30,410 nucleotides of DNA from Chitinophagaceae bacterium (GTDB lineage Bacteria; Bacteroidota; Bacteroidia; Chitinophagales; Chitinophagaceae), in assembly GCA_017882205.1 (NCBI GenBank), contig JADGPY010000363.1, forward strand, positions 1-30,410. Direction: 5' to 3'. Shown piece by piece: positions 1 through 8,240 of the stretch (its first letter is position 1; each line of letters starts with the position of its first letter). A model generated the notes under the pieces. The model ran no database searches. It was not told the DNA's origin and saw only the letters and a program-made list of their open reading frames with translations. Position numbers and translations under genes: made by a program.

Positions 1-2
1 CA

Positions 3-494
3 AAAAAGAACTTTGGCAAGGTTGATCTTTACAATGCCGGTTGGAATTATTATAAAGGAAGTTCTTATTCTGCGACTGATTCGATTTTTACCATTTATAC
101 AGACAAGTATCCAGAGGACATTTTTGGATGGTATATGCGTGCAAGAGCAAGCGAAGGAATGGATTCGACAGGGGCTAAGGGATTGGCAAAACCTGACTAT
201 GAAAAGGTAATCCAATTCGGGCTTTTGGATACAGCTAAAAATAAAGCCATGGTGCTTACTGCTTATAATTATATGGTCGCTTACTATTATAATATTGCAA
301 GAGATAATGCTACTGCCCTTGAGTATACCAAAAAGATCCTGGAACTAGATCCTTCAAATACCCAGGCTTTGGACAACCTGAAAGCATTAAGTGCACCAGG
401 GTCAAAAGTTAAGTCTAAAACCACTATCACGCCGGAGAAGCCTAATCCTGATGTCAAGGTTAAGGTCAAGCCACCGCATCAGGGAACGCGATAA
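3..494 (+). CDS. TPR-repeat protein, C-terminal part (5' end outside window)
   Basis: An open frame runs from the window edge (first full codon at 3) to the TAA at 492-494, giving about 163 residues with no start inside that needs to be used. The visible protein is tetratricopeptide-like: aromatic/alanine helix pairs such as AYNYMVAYYYNIARDNATAL are followed by YTKKILELDPSNTQALDNL, the classic end of a TPR unit. The last 35 residues are a basic, Pro/Lys/Val-rich tail. TPR proteins act as protein-interaction scaffolds; no specific partner can be named. The gene ends 100 bp before nuoA and has its own frame, so it belongs to a separate upstream unit. The family call is good; the function is unknown. 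Confidence 0.75.
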   Translation, partial: KKNFGKVDLYNAGWNYYKGSSYSATDSIFTIYTDKYPEDIFGWYMRARASEGMDSTGAKGLAKPDYEKVIQFGLLDTAKNKAMVLTAYNYMVAYYYNIARDNATALEYTKKILELDPSNTQALDNLKALSAPGSKVKSKTTITPEKPNPDVKVKVKPPHQGTR

Positions 495-504
495 AATAAG
501 CAAA

Positions 505-555
505 TTCCAACAATGTAATTAATTGCATTTTAAAACATTGTAATTAAATTGGAAA
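505..555. repeat. Nested dyad and imperfect direct repeat upstream of nuoA
   Basis: The intergenic stretch carries TTCCAA (505-510) matched by TTGGAA (549-554), and inside it CAATGT (511-516) matched by ACATTG (535-540). CAATGTAATTAATT (511-524) is also repeated imperfectly as CATTGTAATTAAATT (536-550). It could fold as a weak terminator for the TPR gene or serve as an operator, because the right arm overlaps the proposed -33 element of the nuo promoter. The sequence is AT-rich, so some of this symmetry may be chance. Confidence 0.35.
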
Positions 556-578
556 TTGAGTTAGCTACCTTATTTTTG
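549..578 (+). promoter_or_regulatory. Bacteroidota-type promoter of the nuo operon
   Basis: TATTTTTG at 571-578 is an exact match to the Bacteroidota -7 consensus TAnnTTTG. A TTG at 549-551 lies 19 bp upstream, the spacing expected for the -33 element. Transcription would start around 584-588, just ahead of the nuoA ATG at 595, giving a very short leader. Confidence 0.6.
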
Positions 579-594
579 CACCTCAAGAAAACTC

Positions 595-993
595 ATGCAT
601 TTGTATTTCTTACAGGTTGCACCTGATTTAAACAATACCTCAAATTATTTGCCTATCGGTATACAGTTGATATTTGCCATTGTACTTATTGGCGGAATAA
701 TTGTATTGACCCATCTTTTTGGCCCTAAACGTAAGACGGCGGATAAGCTCGTCAATTTCGAAAGTGGTATTGAATCACAAGGGAACGCCAGGCAGCCAAT
801 GGCTATCAAATATTTCCTGGTTGCTATATTATTTGTTTTATTCGATGTTGAGGTTATATTTTTTTACCCTTATGCTGTGAATTTCCGTCAATTGGGATGG
901 CATGGTTTTATGGCGGTAATATTGTTTGTAGGTTTTTTTCTGGCAGGCTTTCTTTATATACTTAAAAAAGGCGCACTTAAATGGGAGGATTAA
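595..993 (+). CDS. nuoA: NADH-quinone oxidoreductase subunit A (NuoA)
   Basis: Small membrane subunit of respiratory complex I, lying near the quinone cavity at the junction of the peripheral and membrane arms. The 132-residue product has three predicted membrane helices (about 22-42, 72-92 and 101-123). The first loop contains the conserved ESGIE segment. The second helix contains FDVEVIFFYPYA, whose acidic residues D84 and E86 correspond to the conserved pair of the family. The length is normal. It is the first gene of a 14-gene nuo operon and sits directly behind a TAnnTTTG promoter. nuoB follows after 72 bp. Confidence 0.96.
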   Translation: MHLYFLQVAPDLNNTSNYLPIGIQLIFAIVLIGGIIVLTHLFGPKRKTADKLVNFESGIESQGNARQPMAIKYFLVAILFVLFDVEVIFFYPYAVNFRQLGWHGFMAVILFVGFFLAGFLYILKKGALKWED

Positions 994-1065
994 AAGCATA
1001 AAATGATACTCTTAGATTCTGCGATTGCGGATTATTAAGAGGAACTTAAACATTAAAAAAGAAAC

Positions 1066-1650
1066 ATGGCTCGTCCGGTACAATATAATGTAAATCATAA
1101 ACCACTCGAAGCTCCTATCGGTAAAGTGGAAGCTCCCGAAGGATATACTGGTGAAGGCTTTTTCGCCACAAAACTTAGTGACGTGGTTGGGCTTGCCCGA
1201 AAAAATTCCATCTGGCCCTTACCATTTGCTACCAGTTGTTGTGGTATTGAATTTATGGCATTGATGGGTGCACATTATGATCTTGCCAGATTCGGATCGG
1301 AGAGGGTAAGCTTTTCTCCACGGCAATGCGATCTTCTGATGGTGATGGGTACCATAGCAAAAAAGATGGCACCGATAGTAAAAAAAGTTTATTTGCAAAT
1401 GGCTGAACCCAGGTGGGTGCTGGCAATGGGAGCCTGTGCCTGTAGTGGAGGCATTTTTGATAGTTATTCTGTATTACAGGGAATTGACCAGATCATACCA
1501 GTAGACGTATATGTTCCCGGCTGTCCACCACGGCCGGAAGCAGTATTGGATGGATTTATTAAGGTGCAGGAGCTGGTTGGACAGGAAAGTATCAGGAGAC
1601 GGAATTCAGATCAATATATAGAACTCCTGAATAGTTATGGGATTCAATAA
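1066..1650 (+). CDS. nuoB: NADH-quinone oxidoreductase subunit B (NuoB), N2 cluster subunit
   Basis: Peripheral-arm subunit that binds the terminal [4Fe-4S] cluster N2, which passes electrons to the quinone. All four cluster ligands are present: the tandem C58-C59 in ATSCCGIEF, C124 in GACACSGG, and C153 in VPGCPPRPE. C126 is an extra cysteine where most homologues have Asn or Ser. The quinone-facing helix MALMGAHYDLARFGSER is intact. The 194-residue length and the ATG in an A-rich context (aaagaaacATG) support the start. It lies between nuoA and nuoC in canonical order, so it should be co-transcribed with them. Confidence 0.97.
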   Translation: MARPVQYNVNHKPLEAPIGKVEAPEGYTGEGFFATKLSDVVGLARKNSIWPLPFATSCCGIEFMALMGAHYDLARFGSERVSFSPRQCDLLMVMGTIAKKMAPIVKKVYLQMAEPRWVLAMGACACSGGIFDSYSVLQGIDQIIPVDVYVPGCPPRPEAVLDGFIKVQELVGQESIRRRNSDQYIELLNSYGIQ

Positions 1651-1704
1651 AGAACACTGTATGGTGCCAGCAATGTTAAGAACCAAGTAACAAGTATCCA
1701 GCTA

Positions 1705-2202
1705 ATGACCAACGAACTAATAAGATCAAAACTTACAGAGAAATTTGGTGAACAACTTATCGGTTGGGAAGAACCTTATGGAATGCTAACGTTTGAAGTT
1801 CCTACAGAAATGAATTTAAAAGTTCTTCAGTTCTTATTTGACGATCCTGAATTAAAGTTTCAATTCCTCACAGATATTACTGCTGTTCATTATCCTGATA
1901 ACAAGGGAAAAGAAATGGCAGTTGTATATCATGTTCATAACCTTGTGGACAATGTCCGAATTCGTTTCAAAGTCTTTACTGATATAAATAAGCCTGATGT
2001 ATTCAGCGCAACAGCATTATATTCCGGGGCAAACTGGATGGAAAGAGAGACCTATGATTTTTTCGGGGTTAACTTTATTGGTCATCCTAACTTGAAGAGA
2101 ATATTGAATGTAGATGACATGGAATATTTTCCTATGAGAAAAGAATTTCCATTGGAAGATCAGACAAGAAGAGATAAAGATGATGAGATGTTTGGAAGAT
2201 AA
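1705..2202 (+). CDS. nuoC: NADH-quinone oxidoreductase subunit C (NuoC)
   Basis: The 30-kDa-type subunit of the complex I connecting module; it carries no cofactor and supports NuoD and NuoB. The 165-residue product has the family signature around ERETYDFFGVNFIGHPNLKR (roughly residues 112-131), followed by the RKEFPLED segment. It is a separate gene, not fused to nuoD as in Escherichia coli. Only 14 bp separate its stop from the nuoD ATG, so translation is probably coupled. Confidence 0.95.
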   Translation: MTNELIRSKLTEKFGEQLIGWEEPYGMLTFEVPTEMNLKVLQFLFDDPELKFQFLTDITAVHYPDNKGKEMAVVYHVHNLVDNVRIRFKVFTDINKPDVFSATALYSGANWMERETYDFFGVNFIGHPNLKRILNVDDMEYFPMRKEFPLEDQTRRDKDDEMFGR

Positions 2203-2216
2203 AACAGACTAACTAC

Positions 2217-3434
2217 ATGGAGCATATCAAATTACCACCGGGCAGTATTGAAAAGCAGACCACAACGCTTAATCTTGGGCCTACACATCCGGCTACTCAT
2301 GGTGTATTTCAGAATATTGTAGAACTTGATGGTGAACGTATAGTTAGTGCAGTGCAGACTGTTGGATATATCCATCGTGCTTTTGAAAAGATCGCAGAAA
2401 GAAGGCCCTTATACCAGATCACTCCACTGACAGACAGGATGAACTATTGTTCTTCCCCGCTCAATAATATTGGATGGCATATTACCTGTGAAAGGTTACT
2501 CAAAATAAAAACTCCCAAACGAGTTGATTACCTCAGGATAATTATCATGGAGCTTGCAAGGATCTCAGATCATCTTATCTGTAATTCTATAGTGGGGGTT
2601 GATTCCGGTGCATATACCGGTTTTTTGTATGTAATGCAATATCGCGAGCTGATCTATGAGATTTATGAAGAGATCTGTGGATCCAGGCTTACAACAAATA
2701 TTGGGAGAATTGGAGGCTTCGAAAGAAACTTCACGACCTCAGCATTTGAAAAACTGGAGAAATTCATTAAAGAATGGCCTATCGTGCTGGCAGAATTTGA
2801 AAATCTTTTTACCCGCAACAGGATATTCATGGAACGTACCATCGGGGTCGGTCCTATCTCTGCTGAAAGAGCCTTGAACTATGGATTTACAGGACCTAAT
2901 CTAAGAGCGGCCGGAGTGGATTATGATGTGCGTGTTCATACTCCTTACAGCAGCTATGAAGATTTTGATTTTACTATTCCTGTAGGAAAAACAGGTGATT
3001 GTTATGACCGGTTTTTAGTACGTAATGGTGAGATGCAACAAAGTCTTAAGTTAATAAAAGATGCCTATGCGAAAGTGCAGGCGATGAAGGGAGCAGAAGC
3101 AGATATTTATCATGCAGACGTACCCGAATATTATCTTCCCGACAAGAAGGATGTTTATACAAAGATGGAAGCGCTTATCTTTCACTTTAAAATAGTGATG
3201 GGCGAAACTGATATTCCTGTTGGAGAAATATATTCACCTATAGAAGGCGCTAATGGTGAACTTGGATTTTATCTTATTAGCGATGGTGGAAGAACCCCAT
3301 ATCGGTTGCATTTCAGGAGACCCTGCTTTATATATTACCAGGCTTATTCTGAATTGACAAAAGGTGGGATGCTCAGTGATGCGATTATTACAATGAGTAG
3401 CCTGAACCTCATAGCGGGGGAGTTAGATGCCTGA
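2217..3434 (+). CDS. nuoD: NADH-quinone oxidoreductase subunit D (NuoD), quinone-site subunit
   Basis: The 49-kDa-type subunit that, with NuoB, forms the quinone-reducing site. The 405-residue protein shows the N-terminal loop GPTHPATHGV (residues 21-30) with H28, and Y77 in DRMNYCSSP. With a constant offset of ten, these correspond to the quinone-binding His38 and Tyr87 of Thermus Nqo4. D129 in GVDSGAYT matches the conserved Asp of that helix. The C-terminus SSLNLIAGELDA replaces the common GEVDR ending. Start: the ATG at 2217 is 14 bp after nuoC. No Fe-S ligands are expected, and none are seen. Confidence 0.97.
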   Translation: MEHIKLPPGSIEKQTTTLNLGPTHPATHGVFQNIVELDGERIVSAVQTVGYIHRAFEKIAERRPLYQITPLTDRMNYCSSPLNNIGWHITCERLLKIKTPKRVDYLRIIIMELARISDHLICNSIVGVDSGAYTGFLYVMQYRELIYEIYEEICGSRLTTNIGRIGGFERNFTTSAFEKLEKFIKEWPIVLAEFENLFTRNRIFMERTIGVGPISAERALNYGFTGPNLRAAGVDYDVRVHTPYSSYEDFDFTIPVGKTGDCYDRFLVRNGEMQQSLKLIKDAYAKVQAMKGAEADIYHADVPEYYLPDKKDVYTKMEALIFHFKIVMGETDIPVGEIYSPIEGANGELGFYLISDGGRTPYRLHFRRPCFIYYQAYSELTKGGMLSDAIITMSSLNLIAGELDA

Positions 3435-3449
3435 TACATTTAAAAGTTA

Positions 3450-3932
3450 ATGATGGAGTTTTCTAATGATAGTTTAAAAAAGGTACATGAGCTGATCAGC
3501 CATTACCCAGAAGGCAAACAAAAAAGTGCTTTGCTTCCAATACTACATATTGCCCAGAAGGAATTTGACGGATGGCTTGATGTACCGGTAATGGATTACG
3601 TTGCTTCTATATTGAATATTGAACCGATCGAAGTGTATGAAGTAGCAACCTTTTATTCAATGTTTAATCTTAAGCCTGTTGGAAAGTATGTTTTTGAAGT
3701 ATGCCAGACAGGGCCTTGCATGGTGAAAGGCAGTGATGACATAATCAGTTATATTAAAGAGAAATTAGACATTAGCGTAGGAGAAACAACTCCGGATGGT
3801 TTGTTCACCTTGAAAACAGTTGAATGTTTGGGAGCATGTGGTTACGCTCCTATGATGCAATTGGGTAAAACTTATCGTGAACACCTTAGCAAAGAAAAAG
3901 TAGATGCAATAATTGCAGAATGTAAGAATTAA
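3450..3932 (+). CDS. nuoE: NADH-quinone oxidoreductase subunit E (NuoE), [2Fe-2S] N1a
   Basis: The 24-kDa-type thioredoxin-like ferredoxin subunit of the NADH-oxidising module. The four ligands of the [2Fe-2S] cluster N1a are visible: C85 and C90 in CQTGPC, and C126 and C130 in VECLGACGYAP. The helical N-terminal half contains the family motif EVYEVATFYSMF. The length of 160 residues is standard. An ATG-ATG pair at 3450/3453 leaves the start ambiguous by one codon. It lies 15 bp after nuoD and 8 bp before nuoF. Its presence with nuoF shows that this complex I takes electrons from NADH, unlike the 11-subunit forms that lack NuoEFG. Confidence 0.96.
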   Translation: MMEFSNDSLKKVHELISHYPEGKQKSALLPILHIAQKEFDGWLDVPVMDYVASILNIEPIEVYEVATFYSMFNLKPVGKYVFEVCQTGPCMVKGSDDIISYIKEKLDISVGETTPDGLFTLKTVECLGACGYAPMMQLGKTYREHLSKEKVDAIIAECKN

Positions 3933-3940
3933 TAAAGCGG

Positions 3941-5287
3941 ATGAGCAAAAAAATTTTATTAGAGAAAGCAAATGTTGAGAACATCCAGACAATGGAAGTA
4001 TATCGGCGTGAAGGTGGCTATCGTAGCCTGGAGAAAGCTTTAAAGATGGCTCCAAACGACATCGTCGAAGAGGTGAAGAGAAGTGGATTACGCGGACGTG
4101 GTGGTGCAGGCTTCCCGACCGGACTGAAGTGGAGCTTTCTCGCTAAGCCGGAAGGGGTTGAACGTTACCTTGTATGTAACGCTGATGAAAGTGAACCAGG
4201 AACTTTTAAAGACAGGTACCTCATGGAATTTCTTCCTCATCTTTTGATTGAAGGAATGATTGTATCCTCGTTTGCAGTTGGCAGTAATGTCTCCTACATT
4301 TATATCCGTGGAGAATATGAATGGGTAACTGATATCCTGGATGCTGCAATTGATGAGGCAAGGAAAGCAGGATTTTTAGGAAAGAATATTTTGGGTAGTG
4401 GTTTTGATTGTGAGATCTATATTCATCGCGGAGCTGGAGCATACATTTGTGGTGAGGAAACAGGGCTACTTGAAAGCCTTGAAGGCAAGCGTGGATTACC
4501 ACGGATAAAGCCACCATTTCCGGCAGTAAAAGGATTATGGGATTGCCCAACAGTAGTAAATAATGTTGAAACAATTGCGTCTGTAGTGTCTATCATAAAT
4601 GAGGGTGGAGATGCATACGCCAGGATTGGAGTGGGAAAATCGACTGGTACAAAACTCATCTCTGCCTGTGGGAATATCAATAAACCGGGGGTATATGAAA
4701 TTGATATGACCATCTCTGTTGAGGAATTTATATACAGTGATGAATATTGTGGAGGAATTGCAAACGGAAAGAAGCTAAAAGCTTGTGTTCCGGGAGGATC
4801 ATCGGTGCCCATTCTTCCTGCAAGCTTATTGCTTACTACTGCAAAAGGGGAAAAACGGTTAATGAACTATGAAAGCCTTTCCGATGGGGGGTTTGCCACT
4901 GGCTCAATGATGGGTAGTGGAGGTTTTGAAGTCTTAGATGAAGATCAATGCATTGTTCGGCATACCTTGAGTCTTGCAAGATTTTATCATCATGAGAGTT
5001 GCGGACAATGTAGTCCTTGTCGTGAGGGAACTGGTTGGATGGAAAAGATCCTGCAAAAGATTGAACACGGAAAGGGAGAAATGAAGGACATAGATCTTTT
5101 GTGGGATATTCAAAGAAAGATTGAAGGAAATACGATATGTCCCTTAGGTGAAGCAGCAGCATGGCCGGTAGCAGCAGCGATCAGGCATTTCAGAGATGAG
5201 TTTGAATGGCATATTTTGAATCCTAAAGAATGTCTGGTCAGGAATTATGGATTAGGAAAGTATGCAGAAGCGTTAATTACGTCATAG
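3941..5287 (+). CDS. nuoF: NADH-quinone oxidoreductase subunit F (NuoF), NADH/FMN subunit
   Basis: The 51-kDa-type flavoprotein that oxidises NADH with FMN and passes electrons to cluster N3. The N-terminal GLRGRGGAGFPTGLKW is the glycine-rich NADH-binding loop, and CNADESEPGTFKDR is the FMN-binding segment. GAGAYICGEETGLLESLEG is a further family signature. N3 ligands are C354, C357 and C360 in SCGQCSPCREG plus C400 in NTICPLGE. The 448-residue length is normal and the protein looks fully functional. The ATG at 3941 is 8 bp from the nuoE stop, which supports translational coupling. Confidence 0.97.
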   Translation: MSKKILLEKANVENIQTMEVYRREGGYRSLEKALKMAPNDIVEEVKRSGLRGRGGAGFPTGLKWSFLAKPEGVERYLVCNADESEPGTFKDRYLMEFLPHLLIEGMIVSSFAVGSNVSYIYIRGEYEWVTDILDAAIDEARKAGFLGKNILGSGFDCEIYIHRGAGAYICGEETGLLESLEGKRGLPRIKPPFPAVKGLWDCPTVVNNVETIASVVSIINEGGDAYARIGVGKSTGTKLISACGNINKPGVYEIDMTISVEEFIYSDEYCGGIANGKKLKACVPGGSSVPILPASLLLTTAKGEKRLMNYESLSDGGFATGSMMGSGGFEVLDEDQCIVRHTLSLARFYHHESCGQCSPCREGTGWMEKILQKIEHGKGEMKDIDLLWDIQRKIEGNTICPLGEAAAWPVAAAIRHFRDEFEWHILNPKECLVRNYGLGKYAEALITS

Positions 5288-5316
5288 GCCTGATGTGTCG
5301 TAGTAAAAAAATAATT

Positions 5317-6477
5317 ATGGCTGAAGAACAAAAAATATTTAAAGTAACTATTGATAACATTACTATTGATGTTCCTGCAGGCACTACCATATTAAATGCT
5401 GCGCGTAAGATTGGTGGCGAGGTAGCGCCTCCTGCAATGTGTTACTATAGTAAGCTAAAGGGTAGTGGTGGCAAATGCCGGACTTGCCTGGTTGAAGTTG
5501 TATCAGGTTCTACCGTCGATCCCAGACCAATGCCAAAGCTGGTGGCTTCATGCCGTACCAACGTCATGGATGGAATGGTGGTTAAGAATATAACAAGTGA
5601 GAAAGTAATTGATGTAAGAAAAGGTGTGGTAGAATTTTTATTGATCAATCATCCTCTTGACTGCCCAGTATGTGATCAAGCCGGTGAATGTCATTTGCAG
5701 GATCTCACTTATTCACACGGCGCTGAACAAACGCGTTATGAATTTGAGAGAAGAACGTTTGTAAGAGAAGACATAGGCGATTATATACAATTGCATATGA
5801 CCCGCTGTATTCTATGTTATCGTTGCATCTATGTGGCCGACCAGTTAACAAATAAAAGAGTGCATGGAATCCTGGATCGCGGAGATAAGTCAGAAATATC
5901 AACCTATATATCGAAAGCAATAGAAAATGATTTCAGTGGAAATATGATTGACGTATGCCCGGTTGGTGCATTAACAGACCGTACATTCAGATTTAAAAAC
6001 AGGGTATGGTTTCTTAAGCCTGTAGATGCTCACAGGGATTGCGATAAATGTCATGGCCAGGTTACATTATGGAATCGCGGTGATGAAGTATTTCGGGTTA
6101 CTGCACGAAAAGATGAATGGGGAGAAGTGCAAACTCTCTCTGATGGTAAGCCAGGATGGATCTGCAATACTTGTCGCTTTGAAAAAAAACATGCCAGCGA
6201 TTGGGTAATTGAAGGTCCAACAAAGATCAACAGGCATTCGGTTATATCGCAGGGACATTATGTAGGAAATGTTGGAATGATAATGCCTCCGGATCCATTG
6301 GATAAAGTATTATTTGGACGTCAGCCACATTTGTTACTAGACATACATGATGTAAGTAAAGTGAACCAGCTTGAGGTACATCTAAGTGAGTTAGAAGGAC
6401 CGGCAGTATCCAATACTTTTAATGGTGATCCCCATGCAAGCGGGCATAATGTGACGGATGTAAAAGAAGGTGTATAA
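5317..6477 (+). CDS. nuoG: Short NADH-quinone oxidoreductase subunit G (NuoG)
   Basis: Electron-wire subunit linking NuoF to NuoI. The start chosen is the ATG at 5317 in an A-rich leader, giving 386 residues beginning MAEEQKIFKV. The frame is open further upstream (ATG at 5293, and back into nuoF), but those starts add no conserved sequence. The [2Fe-2S] N1b ligands are C42, C54, C57 and C79. H112, C116, C119 and C125 form the His-ligated [4Fe-4S] cluster N5. C164, C167, C170 and C214 form the N4-type cluster. Beyond these the protein has only about 170 residues, with two CxxC pairs (C242/C245 and C283/C286), instead of the roughly 400-700-residue molybdopterin-oxidoreductase-like domain of E. 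coli or Thermus. A short NuoG seems usual for Bacteroidota, so this is probably not a truncation. Confidence 0.9.
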   Translation: MAEEQKIFKVTIDNITIDVPAGTTILNAARKIGGEVAPPAMCYYSKLKGSGGKCRTCLVEVVSGSTVDPRPMPKLVASCRTNVMDGMVVKNITSEKVIDVRKGVVEFLLINHPLDCPVCDQAGECHLQDLTYSHGAEQTRYEFERRTFVREDIGDYIQLHMTRCILCYRCIYVADQLTNKRVHGILDRGDKSEISTYISKAIENDFSGNMIDVCPVGALTDRTFRFKNRVWFLKPVDAHRDCDKCHGQVTLWNRGDEVFRVTARKDEWGEVQTLSDGKPGWICNTCRFEKKHASDWVIEGPTKINRHSVISQGHYVGNVGMIMPPDPLDKVLFGRQPHLLLDIHDVSKVNQLEVHLSELEGPAVSNTFNGDPHASGHNVTDVKEGV

Positions 6478-6486
6478 ACAATAGAT

Positions 6487-7551
6487 ATGTTTTTAACAAT
6501 AGACTGGACGATTATACTTGAGAAATTTGTTCTTATCGTGGTAGTGGTGATGGGTTCGCTGATCATTGCGATGTATGCCACATGGGGCGAACGTAAAGTG
6601 GCGGCTATCTTACAGGATAGACGAGGTCCTAACCGGGCAGGGCCGGCAGGTATTTTCCAACCTTTGGCAGATGGATTGAAACTATTCTTTAAAGAAGAGA
6701 TCATTCCAAACTTTTCATCCAAATTCTTATTTATACTAGGCCCCTGCCTTGCGATGCTAACGGCAATAATGATTGGGGCGGTTGTGCCATGGGGTAACAA
6801 GTTGCACTTGTTCAATAGGGATATGTCTCTGCAGATAGCTGATATCAATATAGGAATCTTATTTGTATTTGGTGTTGTAAGTATGGGTGTTTATGGTATC
6901 ATGATTGGTGGCTGGGCAAGCAATAATAAATTCTCATTGTTCGGAGCCTTACGGGCTGCTTCCCAGATCATCAGCTACGAGCTGCCTATGGGGCTGGCAT
7001 TGATTGCTTTGTTAATGGTTACAGGAACACTCAGCCTTAAAGCAATGGTGGGTGGTCAAATGGATCACATCTGGAATATTTTCAAACAACCATTAGGCTT
7101 CCTTATTTTCCTTGTATGTGCATTTGCAGAATGCAATCGTACACCCTTTGATCTTGCTGAAGCAGAGAATGAATTGGTAGGTGGTTATCACACCGAATAT
7201 TCATCTATGAAATTGGGCTTCTATCTATTTGCAGAATACATCAACATGTTTCTTAGCAGTGCAGTTATGGTAAGCCTTTTCTTTGGAGGATACGATATTC
7301 CTTTTTTCAATGACGCTGCTTTAATAGATAAACTTGGTTTGAATTGGGTGACCATAATACAGGGAGGGGTTTTATTTATTAAAATAGTTTGTTTTCTAAT
7401 TTTCTTTATGTGGGTTAGATGGACCATCCCACGTTTCAGGTATGACCAGTTGATGAATCTTGGTTGGAAAATATTGATCCCGCTGGCGATATTTAATATG
7501 TTGCTGACAGGAGCTTTAGTATTACTCAAACAAAACCACTGGCATTTCTGA
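6487..7551 (+). CDS. nuoH: NADH-quinone oxidoreductase subunit H (NuoH)
   Basis: Membrane subunit that forms most of the quinone channel and starts the proton path. The 354-residue protein has about eight to nine membrane helices. The first cytoplasmic loop carries the signature WGERKVAAILQDRRGPNR (about residues 35-52), followed by GPAGIFQPLADGLKLFFKE. The second key loop has FDLAEAENELVGGYHTEYSS, with its acidic cluster and the YSSM quinone-channel segment. Length and order are normal. The ATG is 9 bp after nuoG. An unusual 104-bp gap with a possible RNA hairpin follows before nuoI. Confidence 0.96.
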   Translation: MFLTIDWTIILEKFVLIVVVVMGSLIIAMYATWGERKVAAILQDRRGPNRAGPAGIFQPLADGLKLFFKEEIIPNFSSKFLFILGPCLAMLTAIMIGAVVPWGNKLHLFNRDMSLQIADINIGILFVFGVVSMGVYGIMIGGWASNNKFSLFGALRAASQIISYELPMGLALIALLMVTGTLSLKAMVGGQMDHIWNIFKQPLGFLIFLVCAFAECNRTPFDLAEAENELVGGYHTEYSSMKLGFYLFAEYINMFLSSAVMVSLFFGGYDIPFFNDAALIDKLGLNWVTIIQGGVLFIKIVCFLIFFMWVRWTIPRFRYDQLMNLGWKILIPLAIFNMLLTGALVLLKQNHWHF

Positions 7552-7562
7552 ACGCGGTCGGC

Positions 7563-7611
7563 GCACTTTAGGGTGTTGTAGCAGTTGCAGCGCTTTCCGC
7601 GCCCTGAGTGC
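7563..7611 (+). other. Possible RNA hairpin between nuoH and nuoI
   Basis: The gap between the nuoH stop (7551) and the nuoI ATG (7656) is GC-rich compared with its surroundings. GCACT (7563-7567) plus AGGG (7570-7573) can pair with CCCT (7602-7605) plus AGTGC (7607-7611), with a small internal bulge. The loop of about 28 nt is itself rich in GC and contains GCAG/CTGC-like complementarity. No T-tract follows, so it does not look like an intrinsic terminator. It could be an mRNA processing or stability element inside the operon. This is judged by eye only. Confidence 0.35.
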
Positions 7612-7655
7612 AAAAAAGAGAAAAGAGAATTACAATAAGAATTGAAATTTTAAAT

Positions 7656-8222
7656 ATGCAAGCATTAACAAATAGGCTAAAAGTAGTTTCAAGAAAACCC
7701 ATGACATTTTGGGAGCGGATGTACCTGCCTGCAATATTGAAAGGAATGATCATTACATTCAGCCATATATTTAAGAAGAGACCTACCATCAATTACCCGG
7801 AAAAGACAAGACCATTTAGCCCGGTATTTCGTGGGTTACAAATATTGAACAGGGATGAAGAGGGGCGTGAAAAGTGTACGGCCTGTGGCCTATGTGCAGT
7901 TGCCTGCCCGGCAGAAGCTATTACCATGGAAGCAGCAGAGCGCAAAGTGGGTGAAGAGCATTTATATAAAGAGGAGAAGTATGCTGCGAAATATGAGATC
8001 AACATGCTTCGGTGTATTTTTTGTGGTTTCTGTGAAGAGGCTTGTCCTAAGGATGCTATCTATTTAAGTGAAACATTTGCTCCTTCTAATTTTCAGCGTA
8101 AAGGATTTATTTATGGAAAAGAGGATCTGCTGATCCCTGATCCAAAAAAAGATCCTGAAGCATATAAGAAGGCTTTGGGAAGCAGGGCGAAACATCCTGA
8201 AGGACATGGAAATGAACATTGA
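7656..8222 (+). CDS. nuoI: NADH-quinone oxidoreductase subunit I (NuoI), 2x[4Fe-4S]
   Basis: Ferredoxin-like subunit carrying clusters N6a and N6b, which relay electrons from NuoG to N2 in NuoB. The start is taken as the ATG at 7656 (A-rich leader, product MQALTNRLKV, 188 residues); an in-frame codon at 7608 would add 16 unconserved residues. The two cluster motifs are complete: C74-x2-C77-x2-C80-x3-C84 in CTACGLCAVAC and C120-x2-C123-x2-C126-x3-C130 in CIFCGFCEEAC. As in the family, the last Cys of each set serves the other cluster. The N-terminal amphipathic region anchors the protein on the membrane. The tail is His/Lys-rich and variable. Confidence 0.95.
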   Translation: MQALTNRLKVVSRKPMTFWERMYLPAILKGMIITFSHIFKKRPTINYPEKTRPFSPVFRGLQILNRDEEGREKCTACGLCAVACPAEAITMEAAERKVGEEHLYKEEKYAAKYEINMLRCIFCGFCEEACPKDAIYLSETFAPSNFQRKGFIYGKEDLLIPDPKKDPEAYKKALGSRAKHPEGHGNEH

Positions 8223-8240
8223 CCCTCAAAAACAAAACAT

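Noticed and set aside
6321..6848. Minus-strand open frame of 175 codons across the nuoG-nuoH junction
   Set aside because: It lies opposite two conserved genes and has no family signature.
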